A stretch of DNA of 64,000 nucleotides from Geotalea sp. SG265 (GTDB taxonomy: Bacteria; Desulfobacterota; Desulfuromonadia; Geobacterales; Geobacteraceae). The DNA is taken from NCBI RefSeq assembly GCF_022808985.1, contig NZ_JAKZFT010000003.1, positions 186,001-250,000 on the forward strand, read 5' to 3'. The translations under genes were made by a program, and so were the position numbers. This document shows, in pieces, positions 55,391 through 64,000 of the stretch; within the stretch, counting starts at the first letter, position 1; each line of letters opens with the position of its first letter. The notes beneath the pieces are model-generated. The model saw only the letters and a list, made by a program, of their open reading frames with translations. It was not told the DNA's origin and did not search any database.

Positions 55391-57683
55391 TGGGTTTCTT
55401 TCCTCCGCTTGCTTTTTCCTTGTAGGCAGGCTCCGGGTAGTCAATGCGCTGATGGTAGATACCGGCAAGAATACCATTGAAACTCTTGGCAATTTCATGC
55501 AGGTTCTTCAGGGTCAGTTCGCACTCATCCAGCTGCCCGTCGATAAAGATATTGTTGATGATCTTCTGCACCATCCCCTGGATCCTGGCTGGGGTGGGAT
55601 CGATCAGAGTCCTGGAGGCCGCCTCCACGCAGTCGGCCAAAAGAACCAAGCCGGCTTCACGAGTTTGCGGCTTCGGTCCCGGATAACGGAAATCCCGCTC
55701 ATCCACCGCTTGCAGATCGGTCGCTGCCAGCCCTTTCGCCTTCTGGTAGAAAAAGTTGATGAGAGAGGTACCGTGGGACTGACGGATTATATCGATGAGC
55801 GGCTGGCCGAGACGACTTTCACGGGCGAGCTCCACCCCCTCCTTCACGTGGGAAATAAGGATGAGAGCACTCATGTTCGGCGAAAGCTTGTCGTGCCTGT
55901 TTTCGCCACCGCCGACGTTTTCGATGAAATATAGAGGTTTGCTGATTTTGCCCACATCATGATAATAGGCGGCAACCCTGGCCAGGAGCGGATTGGCATT
56001 GATCGCCTCGGCCCCGGCTTCCACGAGATTGCCCACGACGACGCTGTGATGGTAGGTGCCGGGAGCCCTGATCATGAGCTCACGCAGGACCGGACTGTTC
56101 AGATTGGCCAGCTCCAGCAACTTGATGTCGGTCGTGTAATGGAAAAGGGCCTCTATAAGCGGAATGGTCCCCGTGACGCAGACGGCATTGAAGATGCCGC
56201 CGAAACCGGCAAAAACGACGCAATAGGCGGTCTGAACAGTGAAGGCGCTGTCGCTGAAGAACTGGAATGAGACGGCCATGGCGATATTGACGACGCTGAC
56301 CTTCAATCCTGCCACGTAAATGGCGCTGCGCTCCTTGCATTGGCGAACTCCGTGGGCACCGACAATGCCGCTGAGAAGGGCATAGATGACCACCTGCAGA
56401 CTGCTGTTGAACATGATCCCAAGAAGCGGAGCACAGACGGCGCAGTAAACAAGGGCCACTTCGGAATTGAGGATAATGCGGACGATGATGACGCTGGCGG
56501 CAAAGGGGAAGACATAGTAGTAGTCGGCCGTGTCGATGAAAGGGAAAAGGCTGCCCATGGCCGTTGACACAACAGAGGCAATTTTCAGGACAATGAAATT
56601 GCCGATGGTCATCAGCGTCAGGAGCAGGATGTCCTTGGTGGAAGGGTTGAATTTACGGATGTTCTTGAGGGCGAACCGGTACGGGAAGTAAAAGAGGACC
56701 AGCACCAGCCCGAAAATGCCGACTCCCATGAAGAATCTTTGAATGCCGCGGGACTCAAAGATGCTGTCCAGCTTGGTGGCCTGTTCCTGGGTGACTCGCT
56801 CGCCGACCCGGACGATCATCTCTCCCCTTTTCACCTGGAAAAGGACCGGACGCGTCGCCGAACGGGCTTCATGTTTCAGCTGCTCTGTCGCCTCACGGTC
56901 AAAGGTGAGATTGGGTGAGACCATCCGGCTCACTATCCCCTTAAGCAATGCAACGTCGCCCGGTGAACCGGACAGCGCCAGCTTCTTGCCCAAAAGAGCC
57001 GTGCGCGCCTCGTCCGCGTCCATATACAGGGAATAATCGCCGGCAGCAATGTCACGCTTTGTCTCCAGGTCCCTGACGACGAGACCGTGCCTGCGGTCAT
57101 CGCCGAACTGCTTATTGTCCTCGACGATCTTTTGCTGGTAAAGCGCTGTGCTGATGCGTCCCAACTCCATCTGCAACGACTGGTCCGCCACGAGCCTGAC
57201 CAGCGCAGCGACCTCCCTGCCAGAAACGTCCTGCATCAACAGGTGACCAACATTTTGGCGGAAACCATCTCCTGCGGTCTCGTCACGCTCCACTGCCCGA
57301 CGTATGAAGGCAATGGTACTTTCCAAGCGGCGAACCAGGTCAAGGGAAGCCGCGGAATTGTAGTTGTAGACGAATGGGGAAGCAGCCTCCGCCTCGGAGC
57401 GCTTTTTCTCGGTGAGGAGCCGGTCCTCGATGAAATAGTCCTGGGTCGCCCGGATATCCGAGGTGGCTATGTCCCCGACCTTGTATTTGACTGCCAGGAA
57501 TTGATAACTGGGGATGATGATGAAGGTGATAAAAAGCGCCGTGAAGAAAAGCAAAATGAACCGGCAGCGCTTTTCCTGCCTGGAATCGGAGATCTTCTCC
57601 AGGACCGAGGCAAGACACTTCTCGCCGAGAAGGATAAGTGAGCCTTTGGTTTCTCTATCTTTGTTGCCGCTTTCAATGGGCAT
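55290..57683 (-). CDS. pgpH: 7TM-HD phosphohydrolase (PgpH type)
   Basis: 797 residues: N-terminal membrane helix, a long extracytoplasmic 7TMR-HDED domain (about 65-325), seven membrane helices (about 330-530) and a cytoplasmic HD domain with VAAYYHDVGKISKPLYFIEN and ISHVKEGVELAR. Relatives hydrolyse c-di-AMP, or are uncharacterised in Gram-negatives. The C-terminal tail is charged and low-complexity (KGGGEDLKRL). First gene of the run down to prfB; phoH, which often lies in this run, is not present. Confidence 0.92.
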   Translation of the reverse strand: MPIESGNKDRETKGSLILLGEKCLASVLEKISDSRQEKRCRFILLFFTALFITFIIIPSYQFLAVKYKVGDIATSDIRATQDYFIEDRLLTEKKRSEAEAASPFVYNYNSAASLDLVRRLESTIAFIRRAVERDETAGDGFRQNVGHLLMQDVSGREVAALVRLVADQSLQMELGRISTALYQQKIVEDNKQFGDDRRHGLVVRDLETKRDIAAGDYSLYMDADEARTALLGKKLALSGSPGDVALLKGIVSRMVSPNLTFDREATEQLKHEARSATRPVLFQVKRGEMIVRVGERVTQEQATKLDSIFESRGIQRFFMGVGIFGLVLVLFYFPYRFALKNIRKFNPSTKDILLLTLMTIGNFIVLKIASVVSTAMGSLFPFIDTADYYYVFPFAASVIIVRIILNSEVALVYCAVCAPLLGIMFNSSLQVVIYALLSGIVGAHGVRQCKERSAIYVAGLKVSVVNIAMAVSFQFFSDSAFTVQTAYCVVFAGFGGIFNAVCVTGTIPLIEALFHYTTDIKLLELANLNSPVLRELMIRAPGTYHHSVVVGNLVEAGAEAINANPLLARVAAYYHDVGKISKPLYFIENVGGGENRHDKLSPNMSALILISHVKEGVELARESRLGQPLIDIIRQSHGTSLINFFYQKAKGLAATDLQAVDERDFRYPGPKPQTREAGLVLLADCVEAASRTLIDPTPARIQGMVQKIINNIFIDGQLDECELTLKNLHEIAKSFNGILAGIYHQRIDYPEPAYKEKASGGKKPIEDSDSESAKAPADRSEEVKKGGGEDLKRLGMS

Positions 57684-57916
57684 TATCTGTGTTGTTCCCG
57701 TTGCTCGGCCGCCGGCTGAACAGGCGTCCGATTGTCAATGGCAGAACGTTTTCCGGTAATAGCCGCAGGACTTTCCGCAAAAACTTCCGAAACAGGCAAG
57801 CCTTGAATATAGCCTTATCAACAAGGAGTGTCAACTCAAACCATTGGCCGCTCCTGTGGGTAACTTAATAAAACTACTTCCATTTCGGGGAAAGTGTGCT
57901 ATATAAACAGGGTTGA

Positions 57917-59260
<1,344 letters not shown>

Positions 59261-59280
59261 CAGTTTTCTGCCACAACACC

Positions 59281-59318
59281 AAAGGGTAGTTCTCCCTAAA
59301 GAGAGCTACCCTTTTTAT
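59281..59318 (+). terminator. Intrinsic terminator of eno
   Basis: AAAGGGTAG..TCTC (59281-59294) pairs with GAGA..CTACCCTTT (59301-59314) around a six-base loop, followed by a T-rich run. About 20 bases after the eno stop. Confidence 0.85.
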
Positions 59319-59373
59319 ATTTGGGGGAATCAGGCGACTGCATAACCTACTGTAAATGCAACAAATTTACTGC

Positions 59374-59401
59374 TTGACTATAACCTGCGCGGTAGTATCA
59401 T
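59374..59401 (+). promoter_or_regulatory. Promoter for the downstream structured RNA
   Basis: TTGACT (59374-59379) and TATCAT (59396-59401), 16 bases apart; an overlapping TATAAT (59401-59406) lies 21 bases from the -35 and may also serve as a -10. Start expected near 59408-59413. Confidence 0.5.
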
Positions 59402-59409
59402 ATAATCAA

Positions 59410-59658
59410 AAGCAGGAAATGATCTTTCGCAAAATGGTGTTACATGGGGCGACGCTGAATAGGCAGTTCATACTACATCCGTCATGAGCGTAAAAACCTC
59501 TGGAAAAAGGGGAAGCAGACCCGGAAAAGAATTGGGTGGCCCTGCAAGGAGCACGTAATCCGATTCCACCTGCTATCCACCGTCGGATATGTAGAAAGAG
59601 CCCGTATGTAACACCAGAAACACAGGCGCCCGGATGAAAGTCCGGGCGCTTTTGTTTT
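59410..59658 (+). ncRNA. Candidate structured non-coding RNA downstream of eno
   Basis: This 59319-59665 stretch has no convincing ORF but carries promoter, structure and terminator. A long-range closing helix joins 59436-59450 (GGTGTTACATGGGGC) with 59600-59615 (GCCCGTATGTAACACC), about 15 pairs with one bulge. Inside it 59473-59481 (CTACATCCG) pairs with 59584-59594 (CGGATATGTAG) with a two-base bulge, and the middle (about 59515-59550) forms a GCAG/CTGC, CCC/GGG hairpin. It ends in a 9-bp GC-rich terminator, 59626-59634 with 59641-59649, then TTTTGTTTT. Size about 240 nt. It could be a divergent 6S-like RNA or a new family; I do not recognise it. Confidence 0.6.
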
Positions 59659-59665
59659 GGATATC

Positions 59666-60229
59666 TTAGGTACGTGGCCGCATGCGGGCAGCCTCAAGAA
59701 AAATCCTGCCGAGAATAAAGTCGGATGCGACGCTGGTCAACAGCCCTAGCGGTATGGCTACGACAACCGCAAGAGATATCCCTGAAATCAGATTTAGAAT
59801 ACAGAACGGCTTGAGCTTACCCCCGAGTGGGTCAGGCAGCCGAAGCAGCCGGTAACCGAAAGCCGCCTGGGCGGCACCTGAGGGCACCATGAGCAGCATG
59901 GCAAAAGGAGCGTCCACTTCCTGGAGTTGCCGGCTCAGCAGCCCCAGCGTGCCCATAACCGTCACAATAATGTTTATCCAGAGCAGCACCTTGACCGGCT
60001 TGTCCACCGCATGAAAGTCATAGCTGCCGTTGAGATAATCCAGCAAGGTCAGCATGACGTAAATAAAGAGCAGTGTGGAAATCAGTGTCGTGACCGCCTG
60101 GGCGACGCGGGCACTATAGCTGTCATCCAGTGCCAGTATCAGTGAAAATAGGAAGAGAGGAACAGTTACGACGGCGTTGGCAACGGCAAGTCGGCCCGCC
60201 CTGGCAAGCCGTTCAGAGGTCGGTATCAT
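59666..60229 (-). CDS. Hypothetical integral membrane protein
   Basis: 187 residues with about five membrane helices (VVTVPLFLFSLILAL, TTLISTLLFIYVMLTLLDYL, VLLWINIIVTVMGTLGLL, FAMLLMVPSGAAQAAFGYRLL, LISGISLAVVVAIPLGLL). No recognised domain. The ATG at 60229 lies two bases after the greB stop, so it is probably co-transcribed with greB, though the ribosome site is weak. No function proposed. Confidence 0.7.
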   Translation of the reverse strand: MIPTSERLARAGRLAVANAVVTVPLFLFSLILALDDSYSARVAQAVTTLISTLLFIYVMLTLLDYLNGSYDFHAVDKPVKVLLWINIIVTVMGTLGLLSRQLQEVDAPFAMLLMVPSGAAQAAFGYRLLRLPDPLGGKLKPFCILNLISGISLAVVVAIPLGLLTSVASDFILGRIFLEAARMRPRT

Positions 60230-60231
60230 CG

Positions 60232-60717
60232 TCACTCGCAAAAGGGCTTGTATCCCACTTCCAGAATGGTAAAGGAGGCAACCCCCGCAGGCCTTTTCAC
60301 CACAACCTCGTCCCCTTCCTGTTTGCCCAGCAGGGCTTTTGCCATGGGCGAATCGACGCTGATGTAGCCCCTTCCTGGATCGAATTCGTCTGGCCCCACT
60401 ATCCGATAGACGACTTCATCCCCTTCTTCGTTTTCAAGCCTCACCCAAGCGCCGAAAAAGATCTTTCCCTGCCGTTCCGGTTGGTCTTCCACCACCGTCA
60501 GGACATCTAGGCGCTTCATGAGAAAACGGACCCGCCGGTCGATCTCCCGCAGGCGTTTCTTACCGTAGATATACTCGGCATTTTCCGAACGATCCCCTTC
60601 AGCGGCAGCATCGGAAACCGCCTGCGTAACCCGCGGGCGTTCCACCTTCCACAGGTATTCGAATTCTTCCCGCAGGCGCTTTGCCCCCTCGGCGGTAATG
60701 TAATTGGCGTTGGACAT
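60232..60717 (-). CDS. greB: Transcript cleavage factor GreB
   Basis: Rescues backtracked RNA polymerase by stimulating transcript cleavage. 161 residues: an N-terminal coiled coil with the acidic tip (SDAAAEGDRSENAEYIYGKKRLREIDRR) and a C-terminal FKBP-like domain (FDPGRGYISVDSPMAKALLGKQEGDEV). The KKRLREIDRRVRFLMKRL stretch fits GreB better than GreA. The start MSNANYI at 60717 is chosen for GGAG seven bases upstream. Confidence 0.92.
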   Translation of the reverse strand: MSNANYITAEGAKRLREEFEYLWKVERPRVTQAVSDAAAEGDRSENAEYIYGKKRLREIDRRVRFLMKRLDVLTVVEDQPERQGKIFFGAWVRLENEEGDEVVYRIVGPDEFDPGRGYISVDSPMAKALLGKQEGDEVVVKRPAGVASFTILEVGYKPFCE

Positions 60718-60889
60718 GGTCGGCTCCATAGGCGCTGCAACAATTTGACAAGGTCAGACAACCAGTCACATTAAACAAAATAAAGTCAGCGCCTGTAAAT
60801 TTAGATTTTTTATTAAAGTTTTTATCGGACCGTACGATATGTACCCTGTTGGGACTGCTTCATTGCTGATATCTTGTCCCGGAGGGCAT

Positions 60890-61108
60890 ATGAAGGTGAT
60901 GGTATGTTACAATGATAATTCTTATGATATTGTTGAAGACTATTGTCTGGATTACTTGATCCGAACGGGCAATATAACAGGGTTCTGCCGGTCCGACAAG
61001 TGGGTAAAGATCGGTATCGATCCGGTCAGGGATGAAAATTCCTCATTTGAGAGCTACGTGGGAAAGGAGAGGAGGAAATCCCTTCACGAGAAAATCAGTG
61101 CGGAATAG
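60890..61108 (+). CDS. Small Geobacter-type protein (GSU3473-like)
   Basis: 72 residues, MKVMVCYNDNSYDIVEDYCLD at the N-terminus, ITGFCRSDKWVKIGIDPVR in the middle, and YVGKERRKS at the end. This matches, from memory, a small Geobacter family with pattern MxVxYxNxxYDxV...FxRSxxWVxIGxDPxR...YxGxERR. Function unknown. The ATG at 60890 follows GGAGGG; an in-frame ATG at 60839 has no such site. Confidence 0.7.
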   Translation: MKVMVCYNDNSYDIVEDYCLDYLIRTGNITGFCRSDKWVKIGIDPVRDENSSFESYVGKERRKSLHEKISAE

Positions 61109-61134
61109 GGATGTGCCCGAATGAAAGCGGCCAC

Positions 61135-61995
61135 TTACTGCTCCAGAAGGATGTAATCGGCGCCGTCAGCCTCATCTTCCGGAGCCAGCTCAGGAAATTC
61201 CGGTAGAATCACCTTGCATGAGACATCCGAAACACGTTCAAGCTCGGCAGGAATGCCGCTTTTCAAGGCATGCCCCGCTCCCGTCAGAACCACCATGGTT
61301 TTTCCATCATTCTTACTCAAGTAATCCACTATTTCCGACGCCATGAAGGAATTCCACAGTCTCTGGGCCTCGCAGAAATGGGTAAAAGACTTGTCGCTCT
61401 TGTTGTGGGATGAGTAGACCTGTCGTATGAAGGCCATGTAATCGGGGTCAACATTGCAGGTTACCCCTTTTGGTATCTTCTTCAATTCCTTTTCCGACAG
61501 GGCGGCGAATCCCCGGCGAGCCACTTTTTTGGGTATTTTCGGGTCAATGTTCAAACCTATCAGCGGTATCCGGTGCTTCCGGGCATACAGAAGAATTTCG
61601 CTGTAAAGGGGCCACGGCATCTGCCAATTCCTATAGTAAAGCCTGATAAAGCTGGATTGATCCAGGGTTCCGCTCGTCCAGCGATCAAGCTGCCGTTGAC
61701 TGTCGGTGGTGAACATCTCCATACCGACGGCAATGGGTGTCTCAGCCTGGCGATAGGCGTTGATCACCGCCAGCTGCAGCTGATGATGTTCAGGGCTGTC
61801 ATGGGATTCGCCGATCACCACCACGTCGGTGCCCTTGAGGTCTTCGAGCATCTGTCGAAAGGTGATGGTCTTGCCATCGCTGGCCCGGTAAACGGGCTGA
61901 TCACTGGTGATATGTCCCGGGGCGGGAAAAGCGGTAAGACAAACAAGAAGGAAAGCTGCAAGAAAGGCTGACACCATTGGGCAAGACATTCGCAT
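61135..61995 (-). CDS. ChaN-like haem-binding (DUF399) exported protein
   Basis: 286 residues with a signal peptide (FLLVCLTAFPAPGHI). The body has VVVIGESHDSPEHHQLQLAVI, VGMEMFTTDSQRQLD, IPLIGLNIDPKI and VVLTGAGHALKSGIP, the conserved EsHd...HH and GaGH blocks of the ChaN/DUF399 family, which can bind haem via histidine and tyrosine. It may take part in iron or haem handling, relevant to a cytochrome-rich organism; the role is inferred. Confidence 0.82.
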   Translation of the reverse strand: MRMSCPMVSAFLAAFLLVCLTAFPAPGHITSDQPVYRASDGKTITFRQMLEDLKGTDVVVIGESHDSPEHHQLQLAVINAYRQAETPIAVGMEMFTTDSQRQLDRWTSGTLDQSSFIRLYYRNWQMPWPLYSEILLYARKHRIPLIGLNIDPKIPKKVARRGFAALSEKELKKIPKGVTCNVDPDYMAFIRQVYSSHNKSDKSFTHFCEAQRLWNSFMASEIVDYLSKNDGKTMVVLTGAGHALKSGIPAELERVSDVSCKVILPEFPELAPEDEADGADYILLEQ

Positions 61996-62034
61996 TCGTT
62001 TCCCCCCTTAGCGGTTCGGAACCACGCGATTCTG

Positions 62035-63339
62035 TCATGGTGACTGCAGTTGCAGGATTGTTTCGTAAATGCCGCGGGGGGTCGATTCTACGACCACGAC
62101 CTCCTTCCCCAAAGCATCGTGCAGATCGTCAATACTCAGGTCATCCAGGAAAACCCCTTCCCCTTCCTTAAGCATAACATCCGGTATGACAATTACATCC
62201 CCCAAAGGCACTTTCTTCAGCGCTTCCACCACGTCTCCACCGGAAACAAGACCGGTAACGGTGACCGTCTGGCCGAAAAGCCGATTCTTGATCGGTATGA
62301 CGGTGAAGGCTATGCCTGTCTTTTCGGCAAGACGGCCAAGGAAGCCCTTAAGATAGGGATAGGGGGATTCTCCCGTGACAACGGTAACCGCTAAAGGTTT
62401 CAGCCTTTCGGCGTCCAGAATTACTTCGTCTGCCTGATCCAAAAACAGCGGCACCATGCCGACGCCATTTTCGATCTGGGGAAGGTCGCCATAGGCGGCA
62501 AGTGGAGGAAAGGCAACGTTTCCCTTGATGTAGAATTCATCGGCGAAGAAGAGAAATGGCTCGCCTAGACGCTCTGTCAGCGCGGCCATGTGCGGCTGCC
62601 AGTGGGCCAGGAGCCCTGCGGCGTACTCCTTCGTCACCGGCTGCAGGCCCGGCAGCCCCTTGCGGTGCATGGTCAGTCCTACCGGCACTACCGCAAGAGA
62701 AGCCACAGCAGGGTAAAGCGCAGACAGATCGGCAACGGTCCGCTCAAAGATGGGCCCGTCGTTGAAGCCGGGGCAGAGAACCACCTGGGTATGCATGGCA
62801 ATGCCGGCTGCCGCCAGATCCTTTATTATGGGAAGAATGGGAGGAATCCCCGCCTTGCCCAGCATCCGTTCCCGCACCGCAAGATCCGTGGCATGAACGG
62901 AGACATAGAGGGGTGAAAGCCGCTGGGACTTGATCCGCTCAAGATCGCCATCATGGATATTGGCCAGGGTCACGTAGTTGCCGTAGAGGAAAGAAAGACG
63001 GTAGTCCTCATCCTTGACGTAGAGGGGTTTCCGCAACCCCTTGGGCAACTGGTGGACGAAGCAGAAAACGCACTTGTTGCCACACTGTGCCGGGACAGGT
63101 GCCTGGAAAACCAGCCCGAGCGGCTCCGATTCATCCCGTTCCACTTCTATTTCCCAGACCTCGCCGTCTCTTTTCACGACCTCCAGGGTCAGCTCCTCAT
63201 CGGCCGAGAAATAGTTGTAATCAATGATGTCCCGTAGCGTGTGGCCGTTGATGGCCACCAGCCGGTCCCCAGCCTCTATTTCAAGCTCTTCGGCAAGGCT
63301 TTCCGGCACCACATCCTCTATTAGCAGGCCTTCCATCAT
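62035..63339 (-). CDS. PDZ + radical-SAM-like DUF512 protein
   Basis: 434 residues: an N-terminal PDZ-like domain (GLLIEDVVPESLAEELEIEAGDRLVAING), a radical-SAM Cx3Cx2C cluster in QCGNKCVFCFVHQLP, then the DUF512 region (PLGDVIVIPDVMLKEGEGVFLDD). The family often sits next to the GTPase Der; der is not in the window. The start is set by ATGATGG overlapping the permease stop; a longer ORF running upstream to 63573 is a shadow of the permease gene. Catalytic role unknown. Confidence 0.88.
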   Translation of the reverse strand: MMEGLLIEDVVPESLAEELEIEAGDRLVAINGHTLRDIIDYNYFSADEELTLEVVKRDGEVWEIEVERDESEPLGLVFQAPVPAQCGNKCVFCFVHQLPKGLRKPLYVKDEDYRLSFLYGNYVTLANIHDGDLERIKSQRLSPLYVSVHATDLAVRERMLGKAGIPPILPIIKDLAAAGIAMHTQVVLCPGFNDGPIFERTVADLSALYPAVASLAVVPVGLTMHRKGLPGLQPVTKEYAAGLLAHWQPHMAALTERLGEPFLFFADEFYIKGNVAFPPLAAYGDLPQIENGVGMVPLFLDQADEVILDAERLKPLAVTVVTGESPYPYLKGFLGRLAEKTGIAFTVIPIKNRLFGQTVTVTGLVSGGDVVEALKKVPLGDVIVIPDVMLKEGEGVFLDDLSIDDLHDALGKEVVVVESTPRGIYETILQLQSP

Positions 63340-64000
63340 GCACCCGTATAATACGCCGTGCTCCGGTAGTAATCGAGCAGCGAGCGGAAAAAGACATTGA
63401 GCACGGCGGTCACCGGCACCGCCAGCAGCATGCCGAAGATGCCGAACCATTGGCCGCCGAGGAGCAGGGCGATGATGGTCACCACCGGATGCAGCCCCAC
63501 CTTGTCGCCGACGATTTTCGGCGTAATGATGGTCCCTTCGGCTGCCTGAACCAGTATGAACCATCCCAGGCACAGCAGGGGATGGAGAAAATCGTGAAAT
63601 TTGAGAAAGGCCATGAGCATGGAAAAGACGATGCCGAAAAGGGTCCCCAGGTAAGGGACGATAAAGAGAACCCCGGCCATGGTACCGATGAGAATGGCCA
63701 GGTCAATGCCGATTACATAGAGCCCGATGCTGTACAGCACGGCCAGTATGGCGCAGAGCAGCAATTGCCCGCGGACGAAAGCGGAAAGAACCTCATTCAG
63801 CTCAGCCGCTCTCCGGCAGACTCCAGGCCGGTGCCGCTCGGGGACAAGGTTCAGCGTCGCGGCCTTCAATTCCGGCATGTCCTGAAGGAAATAAAAAAGA
63901 TACACTGGAGTTATACAATAGCCGAGTATGGAAAGAACGAAGGCAAGCGTGGAGCTGAAGGCCCTGGTGACGACGGCAAAGCTCTCCTTGAAGAGGCTGA
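63336..64000 (-). CDS. AI-2E family transporter (PerM/YdiK-like), 5' end missing
   Basis: About 221 C-terminal codons are visible; the frame is open to the window edge (LFKESFAVVTRAFSS, LGYCITPVYLFYFLQDMPEL), and the in-frame GTG at 63905 is internal, not a start. Membrane helices and the conserved block YLGTLFGIVFSMLMAF and PKIVGDKVGLHPVVTIIALLLGGQWFGIFGMLLAVP identify the family (AI-2/solute exporters or ion antiporters). Its stop overlaps the DUF512 start (ATGA). Confidence 0.88.
   Translation of the reverse strand, partial: SLFKESFAVVTRAFSSTLAFVLSILGYCITPVYLFYFLQDMPELKAATLNLVPERHRPGVCRRAAELNEVLSAFVRGQLLLCAILAVLYSIGLYVIGIDLAILIGTMAGVLFIVPYLGTLFGIVFSMLMAFLKFHDFLHPLLCLGWFILVQAAEGTIITPKIVGDKVGLHPVVTIIALLLGGQWFGIFGMLLAVPVTAVLNVFFRSLLDYYRSTAYYTGA

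Noticed and set aside
59590-59650. GAGCCCGTATG and GATGAAAGTC recall group II intron domain V
   Set aside because: The two parts do not pair as domain V, no reverse transcriptase or intron boundaries are present, and the second part is the loop of a clear terminator.
62035-63573. N-terminal extension of the DUF512 ORF to 63573
   Set aside because: The extra 78 codons are the antiphase of the permease gene; the ATG overlapping its stop is the natural start.

Overview
The window looks like a chromosomal segment of a Geobacter-type bacterium (Desulfuromonadota, Geobacterales). This rests on gene content and order, not on a database search: a pilMNOPQ cluster behind a GEMM-type cyclic-dinucleotide riboswitch, a PilY1/minor-pilin cluster beside pilD and a sigma-54 two-component pair, a PxxKW-type Cys-rich small protein, and a small protein resembling the GSU3473 family. 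Almost everything is on the minus strand. The plus-strand genes are the PxxKW protein, a NUDIX hydrolase, eno, a candidate structured RNA and one small hypothetical. I see no tRNA, rRNA, insertion sequence, integrase or CRISPR array. Both edges cut genes: nifS at base 1 and an AI-2E-family permease at base 64000.

Layout. 1-4.8 kb: nifU-nifS for Fe-S assembly, a phosphohexomutase, the two small plus-strand genes and mqnA. 4.8-12.3 kb: a long minus-strand run aroC-aroB-TPR-roadblock-aroQ-pepP-accB-accC-gcvH, joining chorismate synthesis to the start of fatty-acid synthesis and ending in a strong terminator. 12.3-24.2 kb: a type IV pilus operon read as riboswitch, XRE regulator, pilM, pilN, pilO, pilP, pilQ, a lipoprotein, a 1539-residue multidomain surface lipoprotein, a terminator, then a DsbC-N-like lipoprotein. 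24.2-36.1 kb: pilD, a sensor kinase and an NtrC-type regulator, then a sigma-54 promoter reading into pilY1, fimT, pilV, pilW and pilX. No pilA, pilB, pilT or pilC lies in the window. 36-50.5 kb: valS, a response regulator with a long acidic linker, a serine hydrolase, a DUF2914 protein, argJ, secA, an HD-GYP protein, a DUF4140/4139 protein, an FKBP, a DUF1015 protein and an NlpC/P60 lipoprotein. 50.5-57.7 kb: prfB with an intact +1 frameshift, lnt, corC, a DgkA-PAP2 fusion, ybeY and pgpH. 57.9-64 kb: eno, a candidate ncRNA, a membrane protein, greB, a small protein, a ChaN-like protein, a PDZ/radical-SAM DUF512 protein and the permease.

How the parts fit. The pilus machinery appears to have two separate controls. 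The alignment subcomplex and secretin lie behind a riboswitch with an overlapping terminator (an ON-switch layout; the ligand-contact position is A, the cGAMP-type variant). PilY1 and the minor pilins lie behind a sigma-54 promoter next to a kinase/regulator pair whose GAFTGA loop reads GAFTDA. The window also encodes an HD-GYP and a PgpH-type HD phosphodiesterase, so cyclic-dinucleotide turnover and a cyclic-dinucleotide sensor sit within 35 kb of each other. The least explained element is a probable structured RNA of about 240 nt downstream of eno.
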